The notes below the pieces were generated by a model, which was not told where the DNA came from, made no database searches, and saw only the letters and a list, made by a program, of their open reading frames with translations. A program made the position numbers and the translations under genes. From contig NW_014579079.1 in assembly GCF_000485595.1 (NCBI RefSeq), forward strand, positions 22,431 through 51,968: a stretch of 29,538 bases of DNA, given 5' to 3'. Origin of the DNA: Priapulus caudatus (taxonomy: Eukaryota > Priapulida > Priapulimorpha > Priapulimorphida > Priapulidae). Each line of letters begins with the position of its first letter. Within the stretch, counting starts at the first letter, position 1. Below, piece by piece: positions 29,447 through 29,538 of the stretch.

Positions 29447-29503
<57 letters not shown>
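29447..29503. repeat. (GT)n microsatellite (C3)
   Basis: About 28 GT units, then a GT-rich tail to the window end. Length differs from C1 and C2. Confidence 0.96.
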
Positions 29504-29504
<1 letters not shown>

Positions 29505-29538
29505 TGTGTGAGTGTGTCTGTCGTGTGTGTATGCGTAT

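Larger units (their letters stand above)
28228..29538. repeat. Block C, copy 3, partial
   Basis: Begins abruptly at CAGATATTATAAAAAGCTGC, equivalent to 16017 in C1, and continues past the GT array to the window end. It contains the minisatellite (about 28405-28610), the inverted-repeat element and a GT array. At the pre-GT segment it agrees with C1, not C2. Confidence 0.92.

Overview
This looks like non-coding-rich nuclear DNA from a eukaryote, most likely a non-insect invertebrate animal. The support is a long tandem C2H2 zinc-finger gene of metazoan type, dinucleotide microsatellites, miniature inverted-repeat transposons, a Pol III (tRNA-like) promoter module, a decayed hAT-like transposase fragment, and interstitial TTAGGG/CCCTAA arrays (most insects use TTAGG). 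I cannot place it to phylum or species. Nothing is prokaryotic in layout: there are no operons and the coding density is very low.

Layout. Positions 1-11050 are single-copy within the window: a (CA)n array, a CCAAT/TATA/poly(A)-signal unit at 761-1150, featureless AT-rich DNA, a (TA)n array, two purine-rich blocks (4785-5260 and 5505-5935), a diverged 420-bp direct tandem repeat (7053-7858), and the one convincing gene. That gene is a 542-codon, 19-finger C2H2 protein on the minus strand (8261-9889). Its frame is cut by a TAA in the linker leading into a decayed 20th finger.

Positions 11051-29538 are a mosaic of repeated blocks that I call A, B, C and D. The order is A1 (11078-12051), B1 (12052-14650), A2 (14651-15617), a 25-N gap, C1 (15643-18976), D (18977-22352), B2 (22353-24946), C2 (24947-28227) and a partial C3 (28228-29538). 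A2 stops and B2 starts at the same point of the A1-B1 sequence, inside a MITE. B2 runs directly into C2. The simplest underlying locus is A-B-C-D, present as two or more alleles or paralogues and interleaved by assembly. Copies differ mostly by 1-2 base indels.

Block contents. A holds a 41-bp direct repeat with an inverted copy, and most of a 395-bp MITE with TTA target duplications. B holds the other end of that MITE, a dimeric repeat with a (GGAC)n tail, and the hAT/ZNF862-like relic. C holds a 78-bp minisatellite, an inverted-repeat element carrying a tRNA-like Pol III promoter, a (GT)n array, a CCCTAA array and several short tandem repeats. D holds a 236-bp inverted-repeat element with a TTAGGG core, a G-rich element with CAGGGTTCTC ends, and a large fold-back structure (20781-21504).

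Apart from the zinc-finger gene I see no convincing intact protein-coding gene. Most open frames are either in low-complexity DNA or lack any recognisable domain.
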